NCBI GenBank assembly: GCA_019677205.1
Contig: JAAMXY010000010.1
Location: 71,129-81,685 of the forward strand
Direction: 5' to 3'
From: Pinguiococcus pyrenoidosus
Taxonomy: Eukaryota > Sar > Pinguiophyceae > Pinguiochrysidales > Pinguiochrysidaceae
DNA length: 10,557 nt
The notes beneath the pieces are model-generated. The model was given only the letters and a program-made list of their open reading frames with translations. It had not been told where the DNA came from and made no database searches. Each line of letters begins with the position of its first letter. The first letter of the stretch is position 1. The position numbers were made by a program, and so were the translations under genes. Of the stretch, positions 1 to 8,943 are shown in pieces.

Positions 1-1
1 T

Positions 2-178
2 GCCCAAGCTGTCGCCGCAGACACTATGAAGTTCTGTGGGGTAGAAGTCCAGGAATGGCGTGATCCGGATGTGGACCAACTGGCCGGCGAAGCAGACTTC
101 CAAATCAATCGCGAGCTGGACGGCGCGGTGGCGGACGAGGAAGACGACGCATGGGGCAATAGATCTCACATGAGCTGA
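2..178 (+). CDS. 3' end of an upstream gene (partial, unknown product)
   Basis: An open frame enters from the left edge and stops at TGA 176-178, giving 58 codons. The visible C-terminus includes the segments MKFCGVEVQEWRDPDVDQL and, near the end, VADEEDDAWGN. The acidic, charged composition and balanced residue use look like real coding sequence, while the other two + frames in this stretch are interrupted. The reading continues smoothly to the stop, with no good splice donor just before it, so this is probably a genuine C-terminus. I do not recognise a family. The acidic tail (DEEDDAW) would fit a soluble intracellular protein, but that is weak. Too little is visible to assign a role. Confidence 0.4.
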   Translation, partial: AQAVAADTMKFCGVEVQEWRDPDVDQLAGEADFQINRELDGAVADEEDDAWGNRSHMS

Positions 179-346
179 TGTGAACGAGTCCCTGAACTGC
201 TACTGTCAACGAGGCCTCTAGTACGGTCAACGAGTGGTGGATGCCACAGGAGCGGTCCTCGGTATCACATGTGAAGGGGCCAAGGCTGGTGCCCAGCCTG
301 CCCGAAAGGAGCCCCAACGAGGCAGCATCCATCTGAAGCAACCGGG

Positions 347-432
347 ATGCCAGGTGCCTCAATGTCTATAAAGCGGCCTCAGCGCGAGCGCCGAAATGAA
401 ACAAGTTTATGTCGAGAGTGCGAGAGGTTGTT
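347..432 (+). CDS. Candidate first exon of a small spliced or degraded gene
   Basis: Codons starting at ATG 347 (second ATG at 362) read through a very basic, then Cys-containing stretch, MSIKRPQRERRNETSLCREC, followed by ERLL. The frame then hits TAG at 434. That TAG lies within GTAGGT (433-438), a plausible 5' splice site, the same arrangement of a stop inside a donor as at the two introns of the giant gene. The paired cysteines (CREC) could be half of a metal-binding knuckle, but no partner was found. TATAAA at 367-372 falls inside this reading, so it is more likely coding than a TATA box. I could not connect this exon to the next island in a consistent phase, so the model is tentative. 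Confidence 0.28.
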
Positions 433-490
433 GTAGGTTGCTTTCCGAAAGCACTCCGTTCTGCTCGTCTAGTGCACCGCTTTTCGCTGC

Positions 491-566
491 ACGAGAAGCG
501 GCTATTTGTCAAGGTTTTGCAAACAGCGACGAGAAGCGGCTATTTGTCAAGGTTTTGCAAACAGCG
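491..566. repeat. 38-bp direct tandem duplication, two copies
   Basis: A unit beginning ACGAGAAGCGGCTATTTG is present at 491-528 and repeated without visible change at 529-566, followed by a partial third start (ACG). The unit length is not a multiple of three, so it shifts any reading frame crossing it. This is why two overlapping frames here both contain the peptide EKRLFVKVLQTA. It is probably a replication-slippage duplication, located in what would be intronic or non-coding sequence between the islands at 347-432 and 608-739. Confidence 0.9.
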
Positions 567-607
567 ACGGGTTTCCGTCAGGGATTGGAGCCGAGCAAGT
601 CGGGTGA

Positions 608-739
608 GAACGTATCTATGGTCTGTTCAACCTGTTGAAGCGGGAGTGTGTACAAAACGTAGAGCCTGGTTGGGCCGATGTGTGCAAGGAGCTCGATGCC
701 GCTCAGGAGTCCAGCGTGTACATAAACGAGGAGGACACT
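608..739 (+). CDS. Coding-like island (exon or pseudogene fragment)
   Basis: One frame (codons starting at 608) reads ERIYGLFNLLKRECVQNV, then EPGWADVCKELDAAQ, then ESSVYINEEDT before TGA at 740. The alternation of charged and aliphatic residues (amphipathic helix-like) and even codon use stand out against the other two frames, which are Cys/Arg/Ser-rich. An in-frame TGA lies immediately upstream at 605-607, within GGTGAGA. The reading upstream of that TGA (SGIGAEQVG) also looks plausible, so this could be one exon broken by a nonsense change. It could instead start at an acceptor around 581 or 608. No ATG opens it. I recognise no family. Confidence 0.33.
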
Positions 740-780
740 TGAGGAAAGGACTCGGCGGCAACTTTGTCGATAGGCAAGAG

Positions 781-820
781 GAGCAGTCGATACACAGGAG
801 GAGCAGTCGATACACAGGAA
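781..820. repeat. 20-bp direct tandem duplication, two copies
   Basis: GAGCAGTCGATACACAGGAG (781-800) is followed by a copy at 801-820 that differs only in the last base. The unit is not a multiple of three. In one frame it yields QSIHRR followed by SSRYTG, i.e. the same DNA read in two frames, which argues against long-standing coding use of this exact stretch. Confidence 0.88.
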
Positions 821-855
821 GAGCCCCGCATGCGCTCCAAAAGTCTCGTAAAAAG

Positions 856-1520
856 ATGTGTTGATCGTTGATCCTGATTCTGCTGTGTATGCCATGGTGG
901 TTGGGCTTCTCACAAGTACGTGTGTCTCTCGCAGCAGACCTCTCAGGGTCTTCCAAACCTCTAGCACCACGCAAGCTGCTCGACGCAAGCTGCTCGACGC
1001 AAGCTGCTCGACGCAAGCTGCTCGACGCAAGCTGCTCGACGCATTGACCAATGTGCCACAGGATGGAGTTGGGCTGGTGGCTACGCAGTGGTCCGGATGG
1101 AAATCGCCAAGGACGTTAGGAAAAAGATGGGTTGCCTCGATCCAGCTTCCGGAGGTCTCTGACGCCGCGCCCTGGAGTGCTCTGCCTCTTGCTCCAGCGC
1201 AGAGAACTCCGCCGAATCCACAAATTGAGTAGCGAGGTCCCTTTTTTCGCGGCTCCGTGGGACCTCCTCAGAGCCCAAAAAAGCCCAAGAGTTGGAAGCC
1301 GCGAAAGTCATGATCGAAAATGGCGGGAAAACCGGGATGCTGCCATGCGTCCGGTCCTGTTCTATCCCATATTAATTGTTCAACTGACATAGAATAGTAT
1401 CTGACCAATCAAGAGGAGGATCTTTCGACATACCGGGCAAACCGGGAGAAAGCCATTGGGGATGATGGGACGTACGCGTCATACAAACACTTCTTGGATA
1501 TCATATATGCTAATAGCTGA
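856..1520 (+). CDS. Candidate spliced 3' part of a small gene (four short exons)
   Basis: Four islands chain in consistent phase: 856-915 (VLIVDPDSAVYAMVVGLL), 1062-1154 (GGYAVVRMEIAKDVRKKMG), 1272-1348 (PKKAQELEAAKVMIENGG) and 1398-1520 (begins YLTNQEEDLSTYRANREKA, ends HFLDIIYANS, stop TGA 1518). Proposed introns: 916-1061 starts GTACGT and ends CCACAG with TTGAC before it; 1155-1271 starts GTCTCT and ends CCTCAG; 1349-1397 starts GTCCGG, has TTAAT about 22 nt before the end, and ends AATAG. The first donor and the acceptors are reasonable, but the second and third donors are poor. The last exon is the most convincing coding stretch of the upstream region, and its frame carries a TAG (1395-1397) exactly at the acceptor. 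The 5' link is unresolved: a TAA at 849 closes the frame of the first island. No family is recognised. Confidence 0.38.
971..1040. repeat. 14-bp minisatellite, five tandem copies
   Basis: The unit GCAAGCTGCTCGAC is repeated five times without visible change (971, 985, 999, 1013, 1027) and then decays into GCATTGACC. Any frame through it yields permuted peptides such as QAARRKLLDA, which create spurious ORFs on both strands. In the splice model for the upstream gene the array lies inside the intron 916-1061. That would explain tolerance of a repeat whose length is not a multiple of three. Confidence 0.95.
1234..1266. other. 8-bp perfect inverted repeat (stem-loop candidate)
   Basis: GAGGTCCC at 1234-1241 is the exact reverse complement of GGGACCTC at 1259-1266, with a 17-nt loop containing a run of six T. 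It sits within the proposed intron 1155-1271, a few bases before its acceptor. It could fold in RNA, but I see no match to a known regulatory RNA, and an 8-bp arm of this kind can arise by chance in GC-rich DNA. Confidence 0.45.
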
Positions 1521-1735
1521 TATGACGTTTCTTACAATAGTAGCGGTATGACATAGGGTACATTGCCCGTATGACAAGCGCCGAGTGCTAAAGCCCCCAA
1601 TCTGCGATTCCCCAGTTCCTTTGACTGGTATTCGACCATATTACGGGACTCCCCATCCCGGTGAAAAGGACGCAGTGCCCTCCATAGGAATCATTTGATC
1701 ACCAATTAAAAGAATCTCACAATCCACACCAATCA
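1521..1735 (+). promoter_or_regulatory. Intergenic region upstream of the giant ankyrin gene
   Basis: This 215-base gap lies between the last upstream coding island and the first in-frame ATG of the giant gene. It is visibly more AT-rich than the flanking coding DNA. It contains three CCAAT motifs (around 1596, 1702 and 1729), a TGACGT half-site at about 1523 and AATTAAAAG at about 1704, plus a short direct repeat GTATGACA. These are compatible with a promoter/5' UTR, but none is individually diagnostic. No good TATA box at a standard distance was identified. Confidence 0.3.
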
Positions 1736-4700
1736 ATGAGCTGGCGCAGGGTTGCACTTTCCATTGATAGATGCGATTGCATCCTTGAGCCTTGCTCGGC
1801 TCTTTTGCTCCTCGGCATTTCGTGTTTTTATGTTCTCTTGGATCAGAAAATCGCTCTCGCCGGCCCCAGCGCCTCTGCCACCTCCATCCGCACAGGGCCT
1901 CTCCGAGCCATCGCCGATCGCGACCGCTCGGAAACGAGCTCGGACACCTTCTGCGCTGTACTAAAGGCCACGAAAAGCGTGCATGATCTGGGCGCCTCGC
2001 GCGCACTTGCCACGAGACACGCGCTCGCGCCGCGAAACCACGGCCTTGAGATCCTTCGGAACTTCCAGCGGAAACGCCGCAAGAGCGCCCGAGCGAGGGT
2101 GAGCCCGGGCTTCATGGACTGCCCGAGCGCTCAGCAAGTCGACGCTGACTGCGCCAGAGCAAAATCCGCGAAGAAGAAGGGCCGCACGACCCGCAAGAGC
2201 GCGCGCAAGTCTGGCGCGACCGACCTCAAGCGATTTCTGGACAGCTGCGGCGAGGACCTCGCCGTGATCAACGAGGCTGACCGTCAAGGCCGCACTGCGC
2301 TTCACCTTGCTGCCGCCGATGGCGATGAAGAGGGCGCGAGGCTGCTGCTTTCTCGGGGCGCTTTCATCGACCCCGTCGACGTCAACAAGCAGACGCCTCT
2401 TCATCGCGCCGCGGAGAATGGCCACCGTGGTGTCGCTGCTCAACTGCTTCGCGCCGGCGCCGACATCCACGCCATGGACTGGAAGGGACCTCAAGAGCGC
2501 CACAAGGGGCGCACGCCTCTTCACCTCGCCGCCAGATATGGCCATCGCGATGTGGCCGCTCTGCTCCTCGACCAAGGGGCCGACATCAACAAGAAGAAGA
2601 CCGATGGCTGGCTTCCGATTCACCAGGCCGCCAAGTGGAACCACCAGGACGTTGTGAAGCTCTTGCTCCAGCGAGGAGCCGACGTGAACACCATCGAGGA
2701 CCATGGATGGGCGCCGCTGCACATCGCCTCGCGGGAAGGCCGCCGGGACATGGCTGCTTTCCTCCTTGAGCGGGAAGCCCACATCCACCTGGCTGCGAAA
2801 GACGGGGCCACCCCGCTCCACCTGGCCTCCTACAATCGCCACTACAGGGTGGCCGCCCTCTTGATCGGGAACGACGCGAACGTCAGCGCGGCCAGGGAGG
2901 ACGGCTGCACGTCCCTGCACCTGGTCTCGTGGAAGGGCTTCACAGACATCGCGTCGCTCCTGCTCGAGAAGGGGGCGGACGTGGATGCGGTCGACCGGCG
3001 AGGTGCGACGCCGCTCCACCTCGCGGCCTTCTACGGTCGCGAAGAGGTCGTGTCCCTGCTGTTGGCTGCCGACGCCAACGCCCTGGCAATCAAGCAGGGC
3101 GGCTCGACGCCTCTTCACCTCGCCGCGAGGGAAGGACACGCACGCGTAGCAGGCCTCTTGCTCGACAGCGATGCCAGCGTCGACCCCGTCAAGCACGACG
3201 GCTGCACGCCGCTGCACCTGGCAGCTAGGCGCGGGAAGCAGGACGTGGTTGGACTGCTCCTCGGAAAAGGCGCCGATGTCGAAGCCGCCGGCCGGTATGG
3301 GTCGACTCCCCTGCACTACGCCTGTGAGAACGGAGACCAGGCGACCGTGGCGCTGCTGCTACAAGGTGGAGCGGCCATCAGCGCCAGAAAACAAGACGGA
3401 AAGACCGCCCTGCATGTCGCGGCGGAGCATGGCCACCATGCGGCGGCCTCGCTGCTGCTCGAGCACGGCGCCAACGTGGATGCAGAGGATGCCAAGTGCT
3501 GCACTCCGCTCTGGCTCGCTTGCAAGAATGGCCATCACGGTGCTGCGTCTGTCCTCATCAGCCACGAAGCGAATGTCGAAGGAACGAGGAGCACCCACGA
3601 GGGCTGGACGAACCTGTTCGTTGCCTGCCAGCACGGCCATGCCCACGTCGTGGCGCTCTTGTTGGCCTGTGGCGCCAACGTGGAGGCGAAGAATACGTAT
3701 GGCGAGACCGCACTGTATCTGGCAGCGTGGAGGGGAAAGCGCGAGATCTGCAAAGTCCTCCTCGACAACGGCGCTGATCGCGACGCGTTGCAGAGGGGAG
3801 GAGAGACGCGCCTGCATGTCGCCGCCCTGCTTGACGATCTCGATCGCATTCAGAGCCTCCTGGGAGTGGTGGCATCCGATGAGGCGGACGACGCCGACGA
3901 AGCGAAGATCCAGCACGCAGAGAGGATGGCTACCGTCGACGAGCATGCGAGCGACCTCGAAGCGTTGAACAACAAAGGGTCCACAGCGTTGACAGCCGCT
4001 GTCTGCGCCCTGCGTGTAGACGTGGCCGAGTTCTTGCTGAGGAATGGTGCAGACGTTGACGTACAGAACACGTCTGGCTGGTGCAAAGGATACTCCCCTC
4101 TCCACCATGCGTGCAAAAGCGGGAACGCTGACATGGTCGCACTGCTTGTGGACCACCACGCTTCCCTCGAGGCCCGCAATCAGCACGGGCAGACGCCGCT
4201 CTATCTCGCAGCTCAAGAGGGGCACCACCAAGTCGTCCATTGCCTGCTTGACGGAGTTCAGGCTGCTCAGGCGGCGACGGGCCTCGATTCGAAGGACAAG
4301 GAAGGTCGCACCCCGCTGTGGATTGCTGCGCAGAACGGCCATCGGGACACGGTCTCGGTACTGCAAGCACACGGGGCAGACATCCACGCCACAACGGTGA
4401 CGAATGGCGCGTCCGTGCTCTTTGCGGCATGCGAGCACGGGCACGCCGGCGTTGTCGCTGACCTGCTAAGCAAAGGTGCCGCCGTGAATCATCGCGACAA
4501 GGACGATCGTACCGAGCTCTACGCCGCCGCCGGCGGGGGGCATGACGCAGTCGTTTCCCTCCTTCTAAAGCGTGGTGCGGATTCCTCGCTGGCAGCAAAG
4601 GATGGTAGAACCCCGCTCGGCGCGGCGATTCTCGCTGGCCAGGTCAACACCACCCGGCTGCTGCGTAGGTGCGGTGCTGCCGCCTCGCACGGGCTAAGTG

Positions 4701-7700
4701 AGCTCCATCTCGCCTGCGTCTTCGGTTGTCCGCAGCAGCTTCGCCAAGCGCTCGATGCGAACGTGCCCGTTGACTCACCGTACGAAGGCCGCTGGAGTCC
4801 GCTAGACTTCTCGGCCCCGTTTGGGCGTGCCGAGCTCGCCGAGGTCCTCTTGGATCACCGTGCCAACATCGCAGGTGTGGACCCCAACGGTGTCACCCCG
4901 CTTCACTCCGCCGCCTGGTGGGGAAAGGAGCAGGTGGCGCGCCTGCTGATACGTCGCGGGGCCGACCTCTGGGCGAAGGATCAGACCGGAAAGACGCCAC
5001 TGCACTTTGCGTCGCAGAGTGGGCAAGTCGTTCTTGTTTCGCTCCTGCTGCAAGCCGATGGTGGGTCAAATCTCAACGGCAAGGACAGCTGCGGCGAAAC
5101 GGCTCTTCACGCGGCGTCCAGGATGGGAAGGCTGCCCATCCTGCGTCTCCTCCTCGATCGTGGAGCAGTCGTCGATGCCACTCGAAAGGATGGAGCGACC
5201 CCCCTGCTGGTGGCGTCACACTACGGGCACACACCGGCCGTGAAGATTCTCCTGGAATCGGGCGCCGCAGTGGACGGGTCTCCGGAAAGCGAGACCACGC
5301 CCCTCCATGTGGCTGCCGGCCAAGGGCGCGCAGACATTGTATCGCTGCTGGTCTCCCACGACGCCCAAACCAAGGCACTTGATGACCAGGGGAAGACGCC
5401 AATCCACTTGGCTGCCGAGAACGGTCACAAGGCAGTCGTAGAGCTTCTTGCGAGGCATCCGGGAAGAAACCACCTGGACACGACCTTCACCGAGCTTGAC
5501 CTCGCATGCATCTTCGGCGAGGTGGCGGAGCTTCGACAGCTGCTTCAACGCTTGGAGGTGGACGTCCGCATGATAGGAAGCAGGTGGACTGCTCTGGACC
5601 TGGCTTGCCGGCTTGGCCACGATGCGATCGTCCGGGCGCTGCTTGGCGAGTTCAAAGTGCACGACTTGCCGCCGCCGGCATCATCCTTGCTCACAGCCTC
5701 CGCCGCGGGGCAGGAACATGTTGTTCGAGCTTTCGTCGAGTACGGCGCCGATGTCAATGCGACCGACTATGAAGGCAAGACTGCTCTCCACGCTGCGGCC
5801 GAGGCCAATCAGATCGACGTGATGACCACGTTGCTGCATCAGACGGACCTGAAGCTGAACGTTCGCGATTGTAGCGGGCGGACGGCGCTGGCGTTTGCCT
5901 CGCGGGCCGGCCATAGTAGCGTAGTGGGTCTACTCTTGGACCATGGCGCAGATCCAAGCATCGGAGACCGGGATGGACGGACACCTCTGTGGTGGGCTGC
6001 CCTGTACGGCTGGAATCGAGTTGTCTCGTTGCTGTTGCGAAACGAGAAGGTGTTGGTCGAGGCGCGCAGACTATCCAACGGGTGCAGCGTCCTGTATGCG
6101 GCCTGCGAGGGCGGCTACCGCAACGTCGTCCTGCAGCTACTCAGACACGGCGCGAATCCCAACGGCCTCGGCGAAGACTCGTGTCAACCGCTCGAGGTCG
6201 CTGCGCGGAAGAACTTCAACGAAATCGCGGAGCTTCTTCTCGAGCAAGGCGCAGACATTGATCGCCAGGACGGAAAGGGGTTGACGGCGCTGCACAAGAG
6301 CGCACAGAGAGGTCACCTGGCAATGGTTCGCACGCTCCTCGCCCACGACGCCGATCCAAACGTCAGCACGTACATGGAAGAGACCGCGATGTATCTTGCT
6401 GCAAAGGAAGGCCATCCTCAGATCGTGTCCGCACTATGGGCTGCGGGGACAAGGTACCACCCGTCAGGTCTCACCGAGCTTCACGTCAAGTGTGCGATCG
6501 GATCCACGGAGGAAGTCAAGGCCCTGGTGAGGCAGGGTGCTTCCTTGTCTGCAACCACGATCAGTGGCTACACGCCGCTGTGGATGGCATGCGCCGCGGG
6601 AGATGTCGGCGTCGTCAGGTATCTTGCCCAGCAGGAGGCGGACCTGGAAGTTGGCTTCCAGACTGCCCTGCATGTCGCTTGCTCGAGAGGAAGGCGGGAG
6701 GTCGTTTCCCTCCTGCTCGAGCTCGGTGCGGAGAAGGAGGCCGAGGACATGAACGGTGCGACTCCACTCTGCGTTGCCGCGATGCATGGCCACCACGAGG
6801 TCATAGCGTTGCTTGCCAATCACGGGGCCAAGATTGAGGCGGTCAATTTCTGCGAAGAGTCTCCGTTGTACGTGGCAGCCGCGCATGGCCATGCAAAGTG
6901 CGTCTCTTTCCTTCTCGACCGCGGTGCCGACAGCGACAGACAAAGCAGAAATCGGGCAACTCCCCTGCACGCAGCAATCTGGTCAGGTCACGAGGAGGTG
7001 GTACGCCTGCTGCTCGGGCGCTGCGAGAATGTCGACGCTTCGATGAGAGGCATGCAGACCTCCCCCACGGACGGGGCAACGGAAAACACGGACGAGGAAC
7101 AGGTGGCCGAGCCCGCCGGACCCAGACTTCTGTCTCGGCGCTGCAGGCCGATTCACCTGGCCGCGCACAGCGGCCGAACTAAGCTAGTTCAGCTCCTCCT
7201 CGACCACAAGGCGAACATTGACGGCACCGCGGGAAAGCAGGTCACCGCTCTTCACATCGCGGTGGCAGCCGGCAACGTCGCCTTGGCGCAACTCCTTCTC
7301 GAACGGGGTGCTGACATTAATGCTCCGTATGGCGACCTTGCCGAGGCAGAAGCGGAGGGTGCGTCCGCGCAAGTTTGCCAGGCGAAGAGAGCGAGGTCGT
7401 TCGCCCTGCACCTCGCTTCGAGAAACGGAGACGTGGGGATGGTCAATCTTCTCCTGGACTACGACGCTCCCGTGCACAGCATGGACAGCAGAGGGAAGAC
7501 CGCCCTGCACTGCGCCGTAGAGGCCGGCCACTTCGCCGTCGTCCGACGCCTTCTCAGGCGTGGCGCACCAAACTGCGAGATGCTGTCGAAGATTGCAAGG
7601 GACAAGCGCTTCGCGAAGATTTATGATCTCCTTTTGCAAACGCCACTGGACAACGCGCTATCCGACTGCGAGACGGATCGGGAGACGAGCGCTTCGGAGT

Positions 7701-8850
7701 CCTGCTCCGAAATCGACGACTGCAGTGCTCGCATTGTTCTCGGAGAGGCCAGTGTCTCTCCATCTCCTGCTACAGAAGACGGACCCGTGAACCTGGTGTT
7801 TGAAGCCGGGGTGGACAGATGCGTCACCCCGGAGACTGATCCGATGGGATGCCAGGGCATGCTTGGCGTGGACGCAGCTGGAATCCCCCAAGGGGCGCAT
7901 GGCCTTGACGCGGACGCGGTCGAGGAAGCCAAGCACGACGAGCTTGGCGCTACGTTGGATGCAGATACGCAGCCTGAAGCGGAGTGGTACTACGAGATGC
8001 AGTGTGAGGAGGCCCATAGGAACCCCATTGAGCTCGAGGAAGACAAGGGCGACGCCGGCCCGCTGCGCAGGTTGCCAAGGCATGGATCACAGCCAAGAGT
8101 GCGCCGCACAAGGAAGCACAGAGGACACGACGGGAACTCGATGAGAAGGATCGCCAGTTTGGAAAGGCTCGACGGAGCAGATGCGGCAGAAGCCACCTCG
8201 CAGAGCGACATCTGCGACGAGCCTCTGACGGACGACGAGATCATCCAAGAGGCGCGGTGCCCACGATTCTCCAGAAGCTGTGATGGTGGCTCTGGCAGCA
8301 AGTCGGCTCCCCTCGAGCCCGATGCGGCTTGGCATAGCACGAGAAGCGAAGGGTTGGGCTCGGAATCTTCCTCGGCGAAGGAGTTGCTGGAGACTCCCTA
8401 CCCGAGCGAAGATGTGATGAGGGCTCTTCGGCTTATCCAAGTCGAAGCAGGCAGCTCGAGCTGCAATCTTGGCAACATGCGGATCCAGCGAAAGCAAATC
8501 GTGGAAGAGATTGGCCTCGACAAGTACCCCAAGACTATCCTGCAGACGATGGTCTATACACTGATGGCCCTTGACGCCAAGCTGAAAGCGGCCTGTGGTT
8601 CCGAACGGGTGCCCGACGAGTTTGTAAGGCAACGTGGACGGCGCTATCGAAGTGTCATGGCCGTACTCCAGCGGAGGAAGAACACGGCCGAGCAGGACCA
8701 GATGGAGCGCGAGTTCCTCTCGTTCGTCTCGAAGCTCGATGGCTTGGCTTGCGCACGAGTTGGGATGAAGTCGAGTCGGATGTGCCCCAATGCACCCGCC
8801 GCTCCTGCGGATGACGGGAGTTGGAATTTCGTTGACCTTCTCCTCCTATT
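1736..8850 (+). CDS. Giant ankyrin-repeat protein, exon 1 (residues 1-2371 and most of codon 2372)
   Basis: A single uninterrupted frame. Residues 1-126 are ambiguous, with a hydrophobic stretch around 16-43. A basic, NLS-like cluster at 141-160 (RAKSAKKKGRTTRKSARKSG) follows. From about residue 184 to 1968 there are roughly 51 ankyrin motifs of the form G-TPLHLAA...G...VV.LLL..GAD, about 35 residues apart; this is a protein-interaction solenoid. Two acidic inserts interrupt it (about 715-742 and 1762-1800). Then come an acidic, Ser/Glu-rich region (1970-2110), an Arg-rich patch (2111-2131) and a helical, charged segment (2223-2335). No kinase, NACHT, HET or membrane-channel domain was seen. 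ATG 1736 is the first in-frame ATG after TAG 1685, with a weak start context (T at -3). ATG 2114 (residue 127), just before the basic cluster, is a credible alternative. The apparent TAA at 8852 lies inside a GTAAGC donor, so I infer that the protein continues into exon 2. Confidence 0.92.
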
Positions 8851-8943
8851 GTAAGCAAAGCGCCTCAGGCTGAGGCTTTTGTGCATGAGTGCGTGCAGGA
8901 TGACCAAAGAAGCCATGGCTAACGGGAGTTGTCCTCTCTACAG
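8851..8943 (+). other. Proposed spliceosomal intron 1 (93 nt)
   Basis: It begins GTAAGCAAAG and contains GGCTAACGG (a CTAAC branch-site core, branch A at about 8923). It ends in a pyrimidine-rich TTGTCCTCTCTACAG with AG at 8942-8943; branch A to AG is about 20 nt. The length is divisible by three. It removes the TAA stop at 8852-8854, and codon TT|G joins to keep the same frame. All three splice elements agree with textbook short introns of fungi and oomycetes. The interior reads poorly as protein compared with the flanks. Confidence 0.75.

Noticed and set aside
367-372. TATAAA as a TATA box
   Set aside because: It falls within a coding-like stretch starting at ATG 347/362, and no convincing ORF begins at the expected distance downstream.
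396-864. Overlapping + strand ORFs at 396-638 and 409-864
   Set aside because: Both are Arg/Ser/Cys-rich and carry the same peptide from a frame-breaking 38-bp duplication read in different frames. A third frame (608-739) is clearly more coding-like over the same DNA.
971-1040. CRISPR-like array
   Set aside because: The copies are directly adjacent 14-bp units without spacers, so it is a minisatellite and not a repeat-spacer array.
578-1051. Minus-strand ORFs at 578-1051 and 627-1016
   Set aside because: Their length is inflated by the 14-bp tandem repeat, which gives repeated SSSLRRAACV-type peptides. There is no coding character outside it.
2099-2134. GTGAGC...CTCAG pair as a 36-nt intron near the N-terminus
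   Set aside because: It is shorter than the other proposed introns, has no branch-like motif, and is not required because the frame is open throughout. It was not annotated.
1961-3316. 451-aa antisense open frame opposite the ankyrin array (also 361 aa at 3359-4444 and 222 aa at 3930-4598)
   Set aside because: These mirror the repetitive, GC-biased ankyrin codons on the other strand. Their translations show only the periodic image of the sense repeats, with no independent domain.
8857-8880. GCCTCA-GGC-TGAGGC hairpin followed by TTTT right after the giant ORF, resembling a bacterial intrinsic terminator
   Set aside because: It lies inside the proposed intron, bounded by strong GTAAGC, CTAAC and CTACAG signals, and the coding frame resumes beyond it. 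The window otherwise has eukaryotic character. The stem is only 6 bp, so chance or an intronic structure is likelier.
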